Assembly (NCBI GenBank): GCA_963667605.2
Contig: CAXXUZ010000003.1
Span: forward strand, 496,001 to 560,000
Direction: 5' to 3'
DNA from: JADLGL01 sp963667605
GTDB lineage: Bacteria > Pseudomonadota > Alphaproteobacteria > Rhizobiales > Kaistiaceae
DNA: 64,000 nt
Shown: piece after piece, positions 27,968 through 37,383 of the stretch
Layout of the letters: each line of letters opens with the position of its first letter
How positions within the stretch are numbered: position 1 is the stretch's first letter
Notes under the pieces: generated by a model
The model's input: only the letters and a program-made list of their open reading frames with translations
Told to the model about the DNA's origin: nothing
Databases searched by the model: none
Made by a program: the position numbers and the translations under genes

Positions 27968-29599
27968 TCAGGTGATCAGACGATAGGCCGCCAACGTCAG
28001 GAAAGGCTGCAATTCGTCGGCCATGCTGAGCTCGGTGTAGAGCGCAATCGCATCGGCGAAGCGGCCCGCCTGATAGGCTTCCTCGCCAATAGTCTGCTTC
28101 ACCCGCTCCATTTCCTCAATGAGGAATAGCGAGTACAGCGCCGGCGTGGCGTTACTACCCTCGGCCAGGCTGGCCTGGAATCGAAGCTACTGCCAGATCT
28201 GTCCGCGGCTTATCTCAGCTATCGCCGCATCCTCCAAAACGTGATCGAGCGGCACCGCCCCCTGGCCGCGAAGCCACGCTTCTAGGTATTGGACACCGGT
28301 GCGGATATTATCGCGCAGACCGTTTTCGGTACGGATTCCGTCATGCACTTCGAGCAGATCGAACTGCGATATTTCGAGGTCGTCGTGCTGCCGCGACAGT
28401 TGATTCGGCTCGGGCATCAGCCGGTCGAACACCTCTTGGGCGATCGCGATCAGCGCCGGATGAGCGACCCAGGTGCCGTCATGGCCGGCCTTGGCCTCTC
28501 GCTCCTTGTCGAGCCGAATTTCCTCAAGCGCCTGCCGGTCTTCGTCGCTGTCGTTCTCACGCGAGATATAGGCGGACATGCCACCCATCGCGAAAGTCCC
28601 GCGGCGATGGCAGGTCTTGATCAACAACTCGGAATAGGCCCGAAGAAAGGCGTCGCCCATGTCGAGTTGGTTGCGATCCGGCAGCAAATAGTCGGGCCGC
28701 GTGCGGAAGGTCTTGATCAGCGAGAAGATGTAGTCCCAACGACCGCAATTGAGCCCGACAGAATGATCCCGAAGCTCGAATAGAATCTCGTCCATCTCGA
28801 AGGCGGCCGGCAGCGTTTCGATCAACACGGTAGCCTTGATCGTGCCGACCGGGAGGCCGACGGCATCCTGCGCGAAGAGGAACACATCGTTCCACAATCT
28901 TGCCTCGAGATGGCTCTCCAGCTTCGGCAGGTAGAAATAGGGTCGCGAACCCTTGGCGAGCATTGCCTCGGCGTTGTGAAACAGCACTAGCCCGAAATCG
29001 AACAGCGATCCGGAGATTGGCTGGCCACCGATTTGAATATGTGCCTCCGGCAAATGCCAACCGCGCGGCCGGGTCATCAACACCGCAGGCTGATCCGACA
29101 GGCGCAGCTCGTCGCCGGTGTCCGGATCGACATAGGTCAGTTGATCGTGCCAACGATCGCGGACGTTGATTTGGCCGTCGACCATGTTCGCCCAGGTTGG
29201 CGCAGTGGCGTCCTCAAAGTCGCCCATATAGACGCGCGCATCCGCGTTGAGGCCCTCGATCAGGGTCAGCCGCTCGACCGGCCCGGTCATCTCGACGCGG
29301 CGATCGCTGATTTCCTCCGGCGCGGGCGCCACTCTCCAATCGCCGGCCCTGATGTGTTCGGTCTCAGGGAGGAAATCAGGCAGCGCGCCGGCATCGAGAC
29401 GGTGTTGCCGGGTTTCCCGCCGCGTAAGCAACTCGAGCCGCCGCGCATCGAAATTCTGATGGAGGGCGACAAGAAACCGCAGCGCCTCTGGTGTCAGAAT
29501 CTCGTCATGGCGAGGCCCCGCAGTGCCGATCAGCGCGAGTTCTGGCTGGACATCTGCCACCGATATAACCTTTCGTACCCGATCCGGGCGCCATTTCAT
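27968..29599 (-). pseudogene. aceB: Malate synthase A interrupted by an amber codon
   Basis: Malate synthase condenses glyoxylate with acetyl-CoA in the glyoxylate shunt. Codons 1-470 encode a normal enzyme core, with the signature GLNCGRWDYIFS, substrate-binding TRPRGWHLPE and VLIETLPAAFEM. The frame then reads RGQIWQ, TAG (28189-28187), and continues with LRFQASLAEGSNATPALYSL to FLTLAAYRLIT and TGA. Homologues have Trp after QIWQ, so TGG to TAG is the probable change. The full frame of 542 coding codons plus this TAG matches the family length; the truncated product lacks the C-terminal plug that carries catalytic residues. No aceA is in the window. Confidence 0.88.
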
Positions 29600-29694
29600 T
29601 GGCCCGAATCAAGCCAGAATGCGTCGGTCGCGCGATCAACGCCCATACCGCTCATCCAGCTGAAAATGCGTTCCTAACGATCTGGACGGCGGGG

Positions 29695-31028
29695 TCAAGA
29701 ATGCTCATCGTTCTCCTTGGCCTCTGCCGCGTGTCCGCGGGCTCGGATCGATCGGACAAACAACCAGATAGCGACGACGATTACCGGCACCGCGAACGCC
29801 GTGACACGGGCCGACTCGATGCCGAGGCCATAGGAATCGGCACCTTGGGCAAGGTAATAAATGAGACTGACAACATAATAGCTGACCGCTGCGACCGAGA
29901 GCCCCTCAACCCATTGCTGCAAGGCAATTGCAGCCGGGCGCGCCGATTCATCGACGCCAGCAATTCACGATTCTGCTGCTCGAGATCGACCTCGATGCGG
30001 GTGCGCAGGAGGTTGGCGGCTCGCGCCAGGCGGTCAGAGATCTCGCTCTGGCGGGTCTCGGTGCGCTCGCCGGTGCGTATCGCCGGTGCCATCCGCCTCT
30101 GCAGGAACGCACTCCACCGGGTGTAACCCTCAAGCGGAGTTTCCCTGATCGAGGCAAGGCGCATTTGCACGATTTCATTGTAAGCGCGAGTCGCGCCGAA
30201 ACGAAATGCGCTTCGAGCGGAGGCCGCCTCCAATTCGCCCGCAAGTGTGGTCAGCGAGTCCAACAAGGCGCGGTTTTCGGTGATGTCAGATGTCGAACCG
30301 ATCTTGGTCGTCACCTCCTGCAAACCGGCCTCAGCACGAGAGAGGCTTGGCTGCAGGGCGCGCGCCTCGGGCAAGCCCAGCAGCGCCATCGTCCGATAGG
30401 TCTCCAGCTCCATAAGCCGAACAACCATCGGGCCGATCTCGTGCTTATAGAGGCCCCGATCGACGAGCAATATGCGGGTCATTCCGTGTTCATGAAGCCG
30501 GAAGTCAGTGGCGCCAATGGCCCGGCCCTCGCGCAGCGAGGAGACGGCCGTCGTTCCAGGATCTAGCCCCTCGAGCAGTTGCTGAGTTTCCCGATGGTCC
30601 TCGACCAGGTCCAAACGGCTGGCGACCAATAGCGGCCCCGGCTGCACGAACTCACCGGAGAGAAGTTCACCGAAGGTCGGCATGCGACCGCCTTCATCGG
30701 GCGGCATGTCCCAAGTGTAGGTGGTGAACTCGGAATGGGTTTCCCAGCGAAGCCTTGCATCTCCGATGGTGACGATGTGGTGGCTGGAATCGCTGTCCGG
30801 CGCGTCAACGCCGAGGGCATTGCACCTCTCGCTCAACTGATCGCGAGCAAGCTCGGCCGTTGCCGCATTGGTGGCGAAGGCGTAGTGGAGCACCCGGCGC
30901 GGCGTGGACATCGCCTGAAACGGCCGCGCGCGGATCTCGCTCAGAACGAAATGGCGGAGCGGCTGCTCGGCGAAGCCTGCCGCCAGGTCGGCTTGCGGCC
31001 TATCGCGTTCGCCCGGCTGATGCGTCAT
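29695..31028 (-). pseudogene. DUF3422 family membrane protein, frameshifted
   Basis: DUF3422 proteins are alphaproteobacterial and betaproteobacterial membrane-anchored proteins of unknown function, about 420-440 residues long. Here residues 1-365 are in one frame (FALSEIRARPF-like start RHFVLSEIRARPFQAM, then HSEFTTYTW and a long coiled-coil segment). After RRARLQL the frame is lost by one missing base at about 29935. The C-terminal transmembrane part, QQWVEGLSVAAVSYYVVSLI then a second hydrophobic helix, continues in another frame to 29695. It lies 27 bp upstream of an IS630 insertion. Confidence 0.85.
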
Positions 31029-31054
31029 CGCTCACTCCTCTCGTCGCCCTTCTA

Positions 31055-32200
31055 GTGGATAAAATTTGACGTTTGAATCCCGCGAGGGATTCTCGCCGGG
31101 CACGTCGTGTGCGAGTCTGGCGCATGCGGCCAGGAATCATCGTCGATGTGAGTACCGCCGACCGTGCTCGTCTCGAAGCGGTCGTTGCGGACCGGAACAG
31201 CCGGCAGAAACACGTGTGGCGGGCACGGATCGTCCTTCTGAGCGGGGATGGTCTCGGCACGGTCGAGATCATGCGCCGCACCGGCAAGAGCAAGACAGCG
31301 GTTTGGCGTTGGCAGGAGCGCTTCATGCACGAGGGTGTCGAGGGGTTGCTGCGGGACAAGACGCGACCCTCGCGCGTTCCGCCGCTCGGCCGGGAAATCG
31401 CTGACCGCGTCGTCGCGCTGACGCTGAGTGCGCCGCGCCACGAGGCGACACATTGGACGGCGCCGGCGATGGCCAAGACGGTCGGCATCAGCGTCAGCGC
31501 GGTACAGCGCATCTGGCGGGCGCACGGGCTTCAGCCCCACCGGGTCCGGCAGTTCAAGCTGTCGCGTGACCCGGAGTTCATTCCCAAGCTGCGGGACATC
31601 GTCGGCCTTTATGTCGATCCGCCGGCGCACGCCGTTGTCCTGTCGGTTGACGAGAAGAGCCAGATCCAGGCGCTCGACCGCACCCAACCCGGGCTGCCGA
31701 TGAAGACGGGACGCGCGGGCACGATGACGCATGACTACAAGCGGCACGGCACGACCACGCTGTTCGCCGCGCTGAACGTGCTCGAAGGGCGTGTCATCGG
31801 CCAGTGCATGCAGCGCCATCGACACCAAGAGTTCATTCGCTTCCTCAACGCCATCGAGGCCGACGTGCCCGCGGGAAAGCTGGTCCATGTGATCCTCGAC
31901 AACTACGCCGCCCACAAGCATCCCAAGGTCCGCGGGTGGCTTACGTGCCATCCGCGCTTTTTCTTCCACTTCACCCCAACATCCTGCTCCTGGCTCAACG
32001 CCGTCGAAGGTTTCTTCGCAAAGCTCGCAAAGCAACGTCTCAAGCGCGGCGTCTTCCACTCGATCGTCGATCTCCAGGCCACCATCAACCGCTTCCTCGA
32101 ACACACCAACAACGATCCGCAGCCCTTCATCTGGACAAAGGATCCCGACAAAATCATCGCCGCTGTCAGACGCGGGCATCAAGCGTTAGATTCCATCCAC
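31055..32200 (+). mobile_element. IS630-type insertion sequence, copy 1
   Basis: A 1146 bp element with inverted repeats starting GTGGATAAAATTTGACG and GTGGATGGAATCTAACG, flanked by TA on both sides within CTAG. TA duplication is the hallmark of IS630/Tc1-mariner transposition. Copies 2 and 3 have identical length. The left flank is the upstream region of the DUF3422 gene and the right flank is a helicase-like gene of a mobile operon. Confidence 0.93.
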
Positions 32201-32203
32201 TAG
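31124..32203 (+). CDS. IS630 family transposase, copy 1
   Basis: Starting from MRPGIIVDVSTADRARLEAV the protein has 359 residues; a TTG 51 bases upstream is an alternative start. An N-terminal pair of helix-turn-helix regions (EIMRRTGKSKTAVWRWQERF and TVGISVSAVQRIWRAHGL) precedes a DDE domain with VVLSVDEKSQIQALDR, HVILDNYAAHKHP and SWLNAVEGFFAKLA. The final codons are ATC CAC TAG: the stop uses the TA of the target duplication and the following G of the host. The frame is intact. Confidence 0.93.
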   Translation: MRPGIIVDVSTADRARLEAVVADRNSRQKHVWRARIVLLSGDGLGTVEIMRRTGKSKTAVWRWQERFMHEGVEGLLRDKTRPSRVPPLGREIADRVVALTLSAPRHEATHWTAPAMAKTVGISVSAVQRIWRAHGLQPHRVRQFKLSRDPEFIPKLRDIVGLYVDPPAHAVVLSVDEKSQIQALDRTQPGLPMKTGRAGTMTHDYKRHGTTTLFAALNVLEGRVIGQCMQRHRHQEFIRFLNAIEADVPAGKLVHVILDNYAAHKHPKVRGWLTCHPRFFFHFTPTSCSWLNAVEGFFAKLAKQRLKRGVFHSIVDLQATINRFLEHTNNDPQPFIWTKDPDKIIAAVRRGHQALDSIH

Positions 32204-32437
32204 CATCCAGTCTCGAAATGACCTTGAGTTGAGCCGGTGGTGTTCGAAATGATCACCGACGGGCACGCTCGCGTGGGTTTCGCCATCAGGCGAACGCCAA
32301 ATCTCGGCTTTGTCGGAAACCTGTAGGAGCGCGTCTCGCTGGCTGAGCCCAGCTTCCTTCAGCTCGATCGGGTTTTGGTCGAACTCGACCGGTTCGGCGG
32401 CGTTGATCGCCGCGGCGATGTCTGGCGCGCCGGTCAT
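32201..32437 (-). pseudogene. 5' fragment of a phage/plasmid helicase-like gene cut by IS630
   Basis: A minus-strand frame starts MTGAPDIAAAINAAEPVEFD at 32437, overlapping the upstream Toprim gene stop as ATGA. It continues to SPDGETHASVPVGDHFEHHR and RSRSFRDWML, where IS630 copy 1 begins. The segment with GDH and a RS-x-FR-x-W motif is typical of the N-terminal region of AAA/D5-like ATPases in phages and plasmids, but the ATPase domain is missing, so the assignment is tentative. About 77 codons remain. Confidence 0.6.
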
Positions 32438-33319
32438 AAGGTCAGCTCTATCGAGAGATCGCTCGCCAACATGTCGTTGAAGTCGAGACCAGGCGGCGGC
32501 CTTGCGACCCGCACATGGCGCCCCTGAGCCTTCCAACGCTGAGATGCCGTGGCGGCAGCCTTTTCACCGGCATCGTCGCCGTCGGCCAGGATGGTGATAT
32601 CGGTGGTCGCGACCGGCAGATCGAGGTTCATCAGCCCCGATGTCGACAATGCCGCCCAGGCGGGCTTGCTGGTCACCTGCATCACCGCGAGAGCGTTTTC
32701 GATGCCTTCGCTGACCATCAGTTGGTCGCCGGCATCGGCAAGACGGACAGCGCCGCCCCTGCATCGCCCGAGCATCATTTTTTGTGGCGTAACGGGAGCC
32801 TTGCCGCGACCATCGCGGGCCAGAATCGTGCGGTGAACGCCAATCGGTTCGTCATCCCTTCCGCGGATGATCAATGCAACCATCGTCGGCCAGCTTTCGC
32901 CCGTCGGATGCTTTAAGCCGGGATGGAAGCGAGGGCTCAGCGGCGGTGGCATCGATATGCCGCGACTGTGCAGATAGGTTACGACCAAGGTATCGGAGGC
33001 CGGAATAGACGACTGCCAAATGCGAAGGGCAGCGTCCGATCTCGACCGGTCGCGGGTTTCATCCCTTTCATGACTAGTTCGTTGACGACGATCTCGGTTG
33101 TCGTGACCGACATCGACAGCATCCCATAGTCCGCGCGATCGAAGAGAATCGATCACCTCCGCTTGGCTGCATCCGGCGTGGCAATGAACAAGAGGGCTTG
33201 CCGTCGACCTCGGAAATTGAAAGGGAGGGCGTTCGGTCATCGTGAACGGGACATTTCGCCACCCAGTCGGGACCAACTTTGCGTCCGCCAAGGCCCCGGG
33301 CGATCTCGGCGGCGCTCAT
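32434..33319 (-). pseudogene. CHC2-type zinc finger / Toprim primase-like gene, frameshifted
   Basis: The gene starts MSAAEIARGLGGRKVGPDWV and continues with KCPVHDDRTPSLSI and EVDGKP; one extra T at about 33196 then shifts the frame, and LVHCHAGCSQAEVIDSLRSR resumes in the other. The CPxH...HCHAGC ligands form a DnaG-like zinc finger. Downstream a DUF7146-like helical part is followed by a Toprim core with LMVSEGIENALAVM and ITILADGDDAGEKAA. Such proteins prime replication of phages and integrative elements. It is coupled by ATGA overlaps to the genes on both sides. Confidence 0.82.
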
Positions 33320-33992
33320 GACGGCGCCCCCGCTGCTGCGCGTCTTCGACGCTTCCGAGTTGCCATCCTCATCGGCCCGGCTGATTTGGCGGTAGATGTC
33401 AGCTCCGCGACAATGTCGTCGAGCGCCATTGCAGCCTTGTCTTCGGTGAAGCTGGCCCAACCGGCGGTGAATTCGCGGGAAGGCTCTCTCATCCCGCATC
33501 GGTGCCGATAGGCGCGGCCATCGTCGCCGAGCCATTCCTCAACGGTGGAGAAGGGGCGCTGGATTACCCATTCGACGTGACTGTACGCACCTTCAGGGTG
33601 CCAGCCGCAATCGACCAAGAACAGTTGGAACAGGCCATCCGAGGATTGCTTCGTCGCTTAGCCCAGCATACGGATCGTAGTTGGGCGTAACGATAGTACA
33701 CAAAACCTTGGCTGCCGCCTTGACGCCCAAATCCGCAACCGTTTCGGATTCGAGCGCTAGTTTGGCGATCCGCATGTAGAGCTGAGCGGTCCTGTCGGAG
33801 AACCCAACATGCTCCTTGAGCCAAGGAAGCCATTGACCGTGCCCCCAACACAGTCTTGGCCTCGATAAGGGCGTGGCCGGCTTCGAGGGCGCGCTCAGCG
33901 GCTGTCCTCGCTGCGTCTTGCACGCCCTCATGCGCGGCTTTGATTTCTTGGGCGAGGACAGGAAGTCGGTTGGAACTGCCGTTGACACTCAT
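33316..33992 (-). pseudogene. DUF3102 family gene with two frameshifts
   Basis: The gene begins MSVNGSSNRLPVLAQEIKAA and shows AARTAAERALEAGHALIEAK. One extra G in a G5 run near 33840-33844 shifts the frame, which resumes with GHGQWLPWLKEHVGFSDRTA and QLYMRIAK, the core of DUF3102. A further extra G near 33642 shifts it again into DGLFQLFLVDCGWHPEGAYS and a C-terminus ending at 33316. DUF3102 proteins occur in phages and plasmids beside ParB-like proteins, as here; function unknown. Both shifts lie in short G/C runs. Confidence 0.75.
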
Positions 33993-34765
33993 AACGGCAC
34001 TCCGTCGCGCCGGAGGTGACTGAGGAGAAACCGCTGCTTGACATCGATGGACGCTTTTCCCAGGCTCGGACGTTCATATTGGGCGTCATCCGGCAGCCGT
34101 CTCTGCGGAACCGGCGCCTTCGGTGCGGACAAATCCTCAAGCACCCTCGCCCTCTGCTGCTCGGGTGGAGTCGCCTTCATCCGATCGAGATAGACACCGG
34201 TATCGAGCGGCGTGCCGGCGATCTTGTCGAGAACATCAGGGACGATCTTCTCGGCGCGCTCGACATCCCGTTGGATCACCCGTTCGGATAGGTTGGTGGC
34301 CTTGGCGGTGGCGGCGGAAAACCGTTCCGCTCCCGTTTCGCCAACTTGGCGACTCGGGAGTTGATCGCCGCGCTTGAGAGTTGCTCCCCGCTTCGTCTTA
34401 GGGTGCAGCTCGATATAGATCTCCTTGCGCCGTGCCGTAGCTTCCGCCCTCTCCGAAGGTGATAGGTCATTCCTGCAGAGATTCTCGTCGATCATCGCCA
34501 GTTCGGCATGAAGATCGTCATCATCGACGACGAGGCAGGGAACATTTTCGAAGCCCAGCATCCGTGCCGCGGCAAGTCGGTGCCCGCCTGCTATAACCTG
34601 CCATGCGTCCCTCAGTTGGCGGACACGCAGCGGGTTGATGAAGCCGATCTCGGCGATACTGTCGGCCAGCGCCTTGACGGCGCCGACATCAACTTTCCGG
34701 GCTTCCGGGTGAGCGGAGATGCGCTTGATTGGGATCGTCGCCGTTACTACGAAAGCGGCTCTCAT
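33989..34765 (-). CDS. ParB/Spo0J-like nuclease-domain protein
   Basis: The 258-residue protein has the ParB N-terminal domain: IPIKRISAHPEARKVD, then LADSIAEIGFINPLRV, then AGGHRLAAARMLGF (about residues 59-72; ParB/Srx CTP-binding fold), and ENLCRNDLSPSERAEA. A helix-turn-helix linker (ATNLSERVIQRDVERA) follows at about 155-170. No ParA gene is adjacent, so a role in transcription or replication of the mobile element is as likely as partition. It overlaps DUF3102 downstream and the fragment upstream as ATGA, and is the only undamaged gene of this operon. Confidence 0.85.
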   Translation of the reverse strand: MRAAFVVTATIPIKRISAHPEARKVDVGAVKALADSIAEIGFINPLRVRQLRDAWQVIAGGHRLAAARMLGFENVPCLVVDDDDLHAELAMIDENLCRNDLSPSERAEATARRKEIYIELHPKTKRGATLKRGDQLPSRQVGETGAERFSAATAKATNLSERVIQRDVERAEKIVPDVLDKIAGTPLDTGVYLDRMKATPPEQQRARVLEDLSAPKAPVPQRRLPDDAQYERPSLGKASIDVKQRFLLSHLRRDGVPL

Positions 34766-34859
34766 GGCAGCACCAAACCGCCATTGGCCGCAGCCAATCG
34801 AAGCGCCTTATGCAGTGCCGGCCATCGCCCGTCGACTTCCTCGCCGAACGGGGCAACGG
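34762..34859 (-). pseudogene. 3' end of an unidentified gene truncated by IS3 copy B
   Basis: The last 31 codons of a minus-strand gene remain (VAPFGEEVDGRWPAL, ending AAANGGLVLP), with the TGA overlapping the parB-like start. The tight coupling shows that it was the preceding gene of the same operon. Everything upstream was lost at the IS3 end. The family cannot be identified from this length. Confidence 0.5.
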
Positions 34860-34939
34860 TGTCCGGCGTCAGCGCCCCTGGGACAGATTGGGCGGATTGA
34901 ACAAGAGAGGGTTTCTGGCTCATCTTAACCCACGAGGGA

Positions 34940-35320
34940 TTGAAGATGAGACGGAACACCAATCACCAGAAAGCATCGGCCGAGAAGGTCGTGAAGGACA
35001 TCCGGCGGGCGACTCGTCGGCAGTTCGGCGCCGAAGAGAAGATCCGGATCGTTCTGGAGGGCCTGCGCGGCGAGGACAGTATCGCTGAGCTGTGTCGCCG
35101 TGAGGGGATCAACCAGAACCTCTATTACCGCTGGTCGAAGGACTTCCTGGAGGCCGGGAAGAAGCGCCTGGCGGGTGACACTGCCCGTGAGGCTACCTCC
35201 GATGAGGTCCGGCATCTTCGCAGTGAGGCACTGGCACTCAAGGAGGCCGTTGCTGACCTGACGCTGGACAACCGTCTACTCAAAAAAAGCATGATCGCGG
35301 ATGGGGGAGAGGAGGCATGA
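34940..35320 (+). CDS. IS3 family transposase OrfA (copy B)
   Basis: This 126-residue protein is identical in translation to OrfA of copy A: helix-turn-helix followed by a leucine-rich coiled coil. The A7 run is at 35282-35288. Start ATG at 34966 could also be used (MRRNTNHQKAS), but the first ATG gives MKMRRNTN. Confidence 0.93.
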   Translation: MKMRRNTNHQKASAEKVVKDIRRATRRQFGAEEKIRIVLEGLRGEDSIAELCRREGINQNLYYRWSKDFLEAGKKRLAGDTAREATSDEVRHLRSEALALKEAVADLTLDNRLLKKSMIADGGEEA

Positions 35321-36297
35321 GGTATCCACTATCGGAGAAGCTGGAGATCATCCGGCTGGTTGAGCGATCCCATCTGCCGGCCAAGCGCACGCTGGCGCAG
35401 TTGGGCATTCCCCGCACCTCGTTTTATCGCTGGTACGACCGCTATCTGACCGGCGGACCGGAGGCCCTGGAGGACCGCCGCTCGCGGCCTGGCCAAGTCT
35501 GGAACCGTATCCCCGATGAGGTGAGAGACCGGATCGTACAGCTGGCGCTGGACGAGACGGATCTGTCGCCGCGGGAACTGGCTGTCCGGTTCACAGACAC
35601 AGAGGGCTACTTTGTATCGGAATCCTCGGTTTATCGACTGCTCAAGGCCCATGATCTGATCACCAGCCCGGCCTTTATCGTCCTCAAGGCGTCCGACGAG
35701 TTCCAGGACAAGACCACGGCGCCAAACCAGCTCTGGCAGACCGACTTCACTTACCTCAAGGTCATTGATTGGGGCTGGTTCTACCTCTCCACCGTGCTCG
35801 ACGACTTCTCGCGCACCATTATCGCGTGGAAGCTCTGCACCACGATGAAGGCCGAGGACGTCACCGATACGCTGGAACTGGCGCTCAAGGCGTCAGGTCG
35901 CGATCGGGCAACGGTCATTCACAAGCCACGGCTCCTGTCTGACAACGGCTCCAGCTACATCGCCGACGATCTGGCCAAATGGCTCGACGACCGCGATATG
36001 GAGCACATTCGCGGCGCTCCCTATCATCCGCAAACCCAGGGCAAGATCGAGCGTTGGCATCAAACCCTGAAGAACCGCATCCTTTTGGAAAATTACTATC
36101 TGCCTGGCGACTTGGAGACACAGATCGAGGCCTTCGTCGGCCACTACAATTATCACCGCTACCACGAGAGCCTGGGCAACCCCACGCCGGCCGATGTCTA
36201 CTTCGGGCGCGGCCAGACCATCCTGTTGAAAAGAGAAAAGATCAAACAAAAGACGCTACAAACCCGGCGCTTGCAATACCGCAAAACCGCCGCATAA
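35317..36297 (+). CDS. IS3 family transposase OrfB (copy B)
   Basis: The 326-residue integrase-type subunit is intact, with the same DDE motifs as copy A. One substitution (GNPTPAD in place of GNLTPAD) lies near the C-terminus. It overlaps orfA by 4 bp and is preceded by a strong GGAGAGGAGG ribosome binding site. Confidence 0.95.
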   Translation: MRYPLSEKLEIIRLVERSHLPAKRTLAQLGIPRTSFYRWYDRYLTGGPEALEDRRSRPGQVWNRIPDEVRDRIVQLALDETDLSPRELAVRFTDTEGYFVSESSVYRLLKAHDLITSPAFIVLKASDEFQDKTTAPNQLWQTDFTYLKVIDWGWFYLSTVLDDFSRTIIAWKLCTTMKAEDVTDTLELALKASGRDRATVIHKPRLLSDNGSSYIADDLAKWLDDRDMEHIRGAPYHPQTQGKIERWHQTLKNRILLENYYLPGDLETQIEAFVGHYNYHRYHESLGNPTPADVYFGRGQTILLKREKIKQKTLQTRRLQYRKTAA

Positions 36298-36372
36298 AAT
36301 GACCAACCAGATGGGCCGAACCCTCTCTTAAATCAGGCCGCTCATCGGTTCCAAATTACCTGACGACGGACA

Positions 36373-36916
36373 GTCCTCGACCAGGGCCAGTGCTTCTCGA
36401 CTCTGCGCTCCGACAAGCCAGGGGCGAAGGAACGATGCCCGAGGACCCGAGAAGAACCTTCGGTCAAGACGCTCTATATCGGAGACCATTGGCTCACCCA
36501 CGATCACTATCCGCTGATCGCAGGGACGCTTGATCGCCGGAGCACCGCCAAACCGTCGGCTGCGATGGGCTAACGCAAATCCGAGGCGGGTATATTTCTC
36601 GACCCGATCGATCACGCCATCGAGCCCGCCCGGCCAGACGCTCTAGCGCCGCCCTCCACGGCATCACACCATAGCCACGACTGCGAAGGTCGGTGCGACA
36701 AATATATAGGCCTATGAATCCAAAGTCTTCCCCGTAGGCCACGGCGGAGATGGAGACCACGGGCTCATTATCGAGCCAGCCCATCAGAAATCCATCCGGA
36801 TCGGCTGAAAGAAACGCCTCGGCATCGTCGATGCCGGGATTCCAGCCCTCGATCCTCGCCCATTCCAGAGAGAGGCGAAGGTGTTCGAGGGTCATCGGTC
36901 GAATCTTGAGTCCCAT
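36373..36916 (-). pseudogene. GNAT acetyltransferase, frameshifted and truncated by IS3 copy B
   Basis: The gene starts MGLKIRPMTLEHLRLSLEWA and shows a GNAT core: GWLDNEPVVSISAVAYGEDF, FIGLYICRTDLRSRGYGVMP. After ERLAGR the frame slips by one base and resumes with GGLDGVIDRVEKYTRLGFAL, the conserved acetyl-CoA-binding end of the YitH-type two-domain acetyltransferases. The C-terminal domain continues to LALVED and is cut by the IS3 end. Substrate unknown. Two independent lesions show that it is dead. Confidence 0.75.
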
Positions 36917-36942
36917 GGCCAGGGCATAGATAACGCCAACGC

Positions 36943-36966
36943 CACGATCTCGCACGCGAGATCGTG
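36943..36966. repeat. Perfect hairpin upstream of the GNAT pseudogene
   Basis: CACGATCTCG and CGAGATCGTG are perfectly complementary with a 4-base loop (CACG). It lies 27 bp upstream of the acetyltransferase start and could be an operator or a dispersed palindromic repeat. No T run follows. Confidence 0.5.
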
Positions 36967-37383
36967 AGAGCCTGGGACAAACCGATGCTGCACGCAAATG
37001 GTCCCTTTCGGCAGCCCGACCGGCGACCTCTCTTGGCCCTGTCGGGCGCTAGCTGACCTGACCGAACAGATGCTTGACGCGCTTTCGACAGGTCAGTCGA
37101 CGCAGCACGGTTAGCTGCTATTCAAACTGACCTAAATTGTTCGCGGTGACGGCCGGCCGGACTTTGCGACACTCGGACCGGATGCGCGGGGGAATCCCGG
37201 CCGCCGCGATCGTCTTGACCAGCATTGCCAGGAAAAGCGATCCAGAACATTTCGCCGATTATTGCCGAAGGCCCGCTCGGCATTCGCGGAGCGAGGCAAG
37301 TCGTTATTCTGGGCGAGATCCCACGCAACGCTGCCAGCAAACCGTTGCGACACTACCTCGCCTCGCTGTACTAGGGCGCAAGG
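36967..37383. other. Gene-free stretch between the GNAT pseudogene and apbE
   Basis: About 417 bp contain no frame with a recognisable product, no tRNA-like fold and no clear promoter or terminator. It may be the eroded remainder of genes lost at the adjacent breakpoint. Confidence 0.5.

Larger units (their letters stand above)
34860..36372 (+). mobile_element. IS3-type insertion sequence, copy B
   Basis: A complete 1513 bp element with the same ends as copy A but in the opposite orientation. The flanks (CGG before, GTC after) show no target duplication, and the genes on the two sides (mobile-operon gene and acetyltransferase) are different truncated genes, so this copy marks a rearrangement breakpoint. 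Confidence 0.93.
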
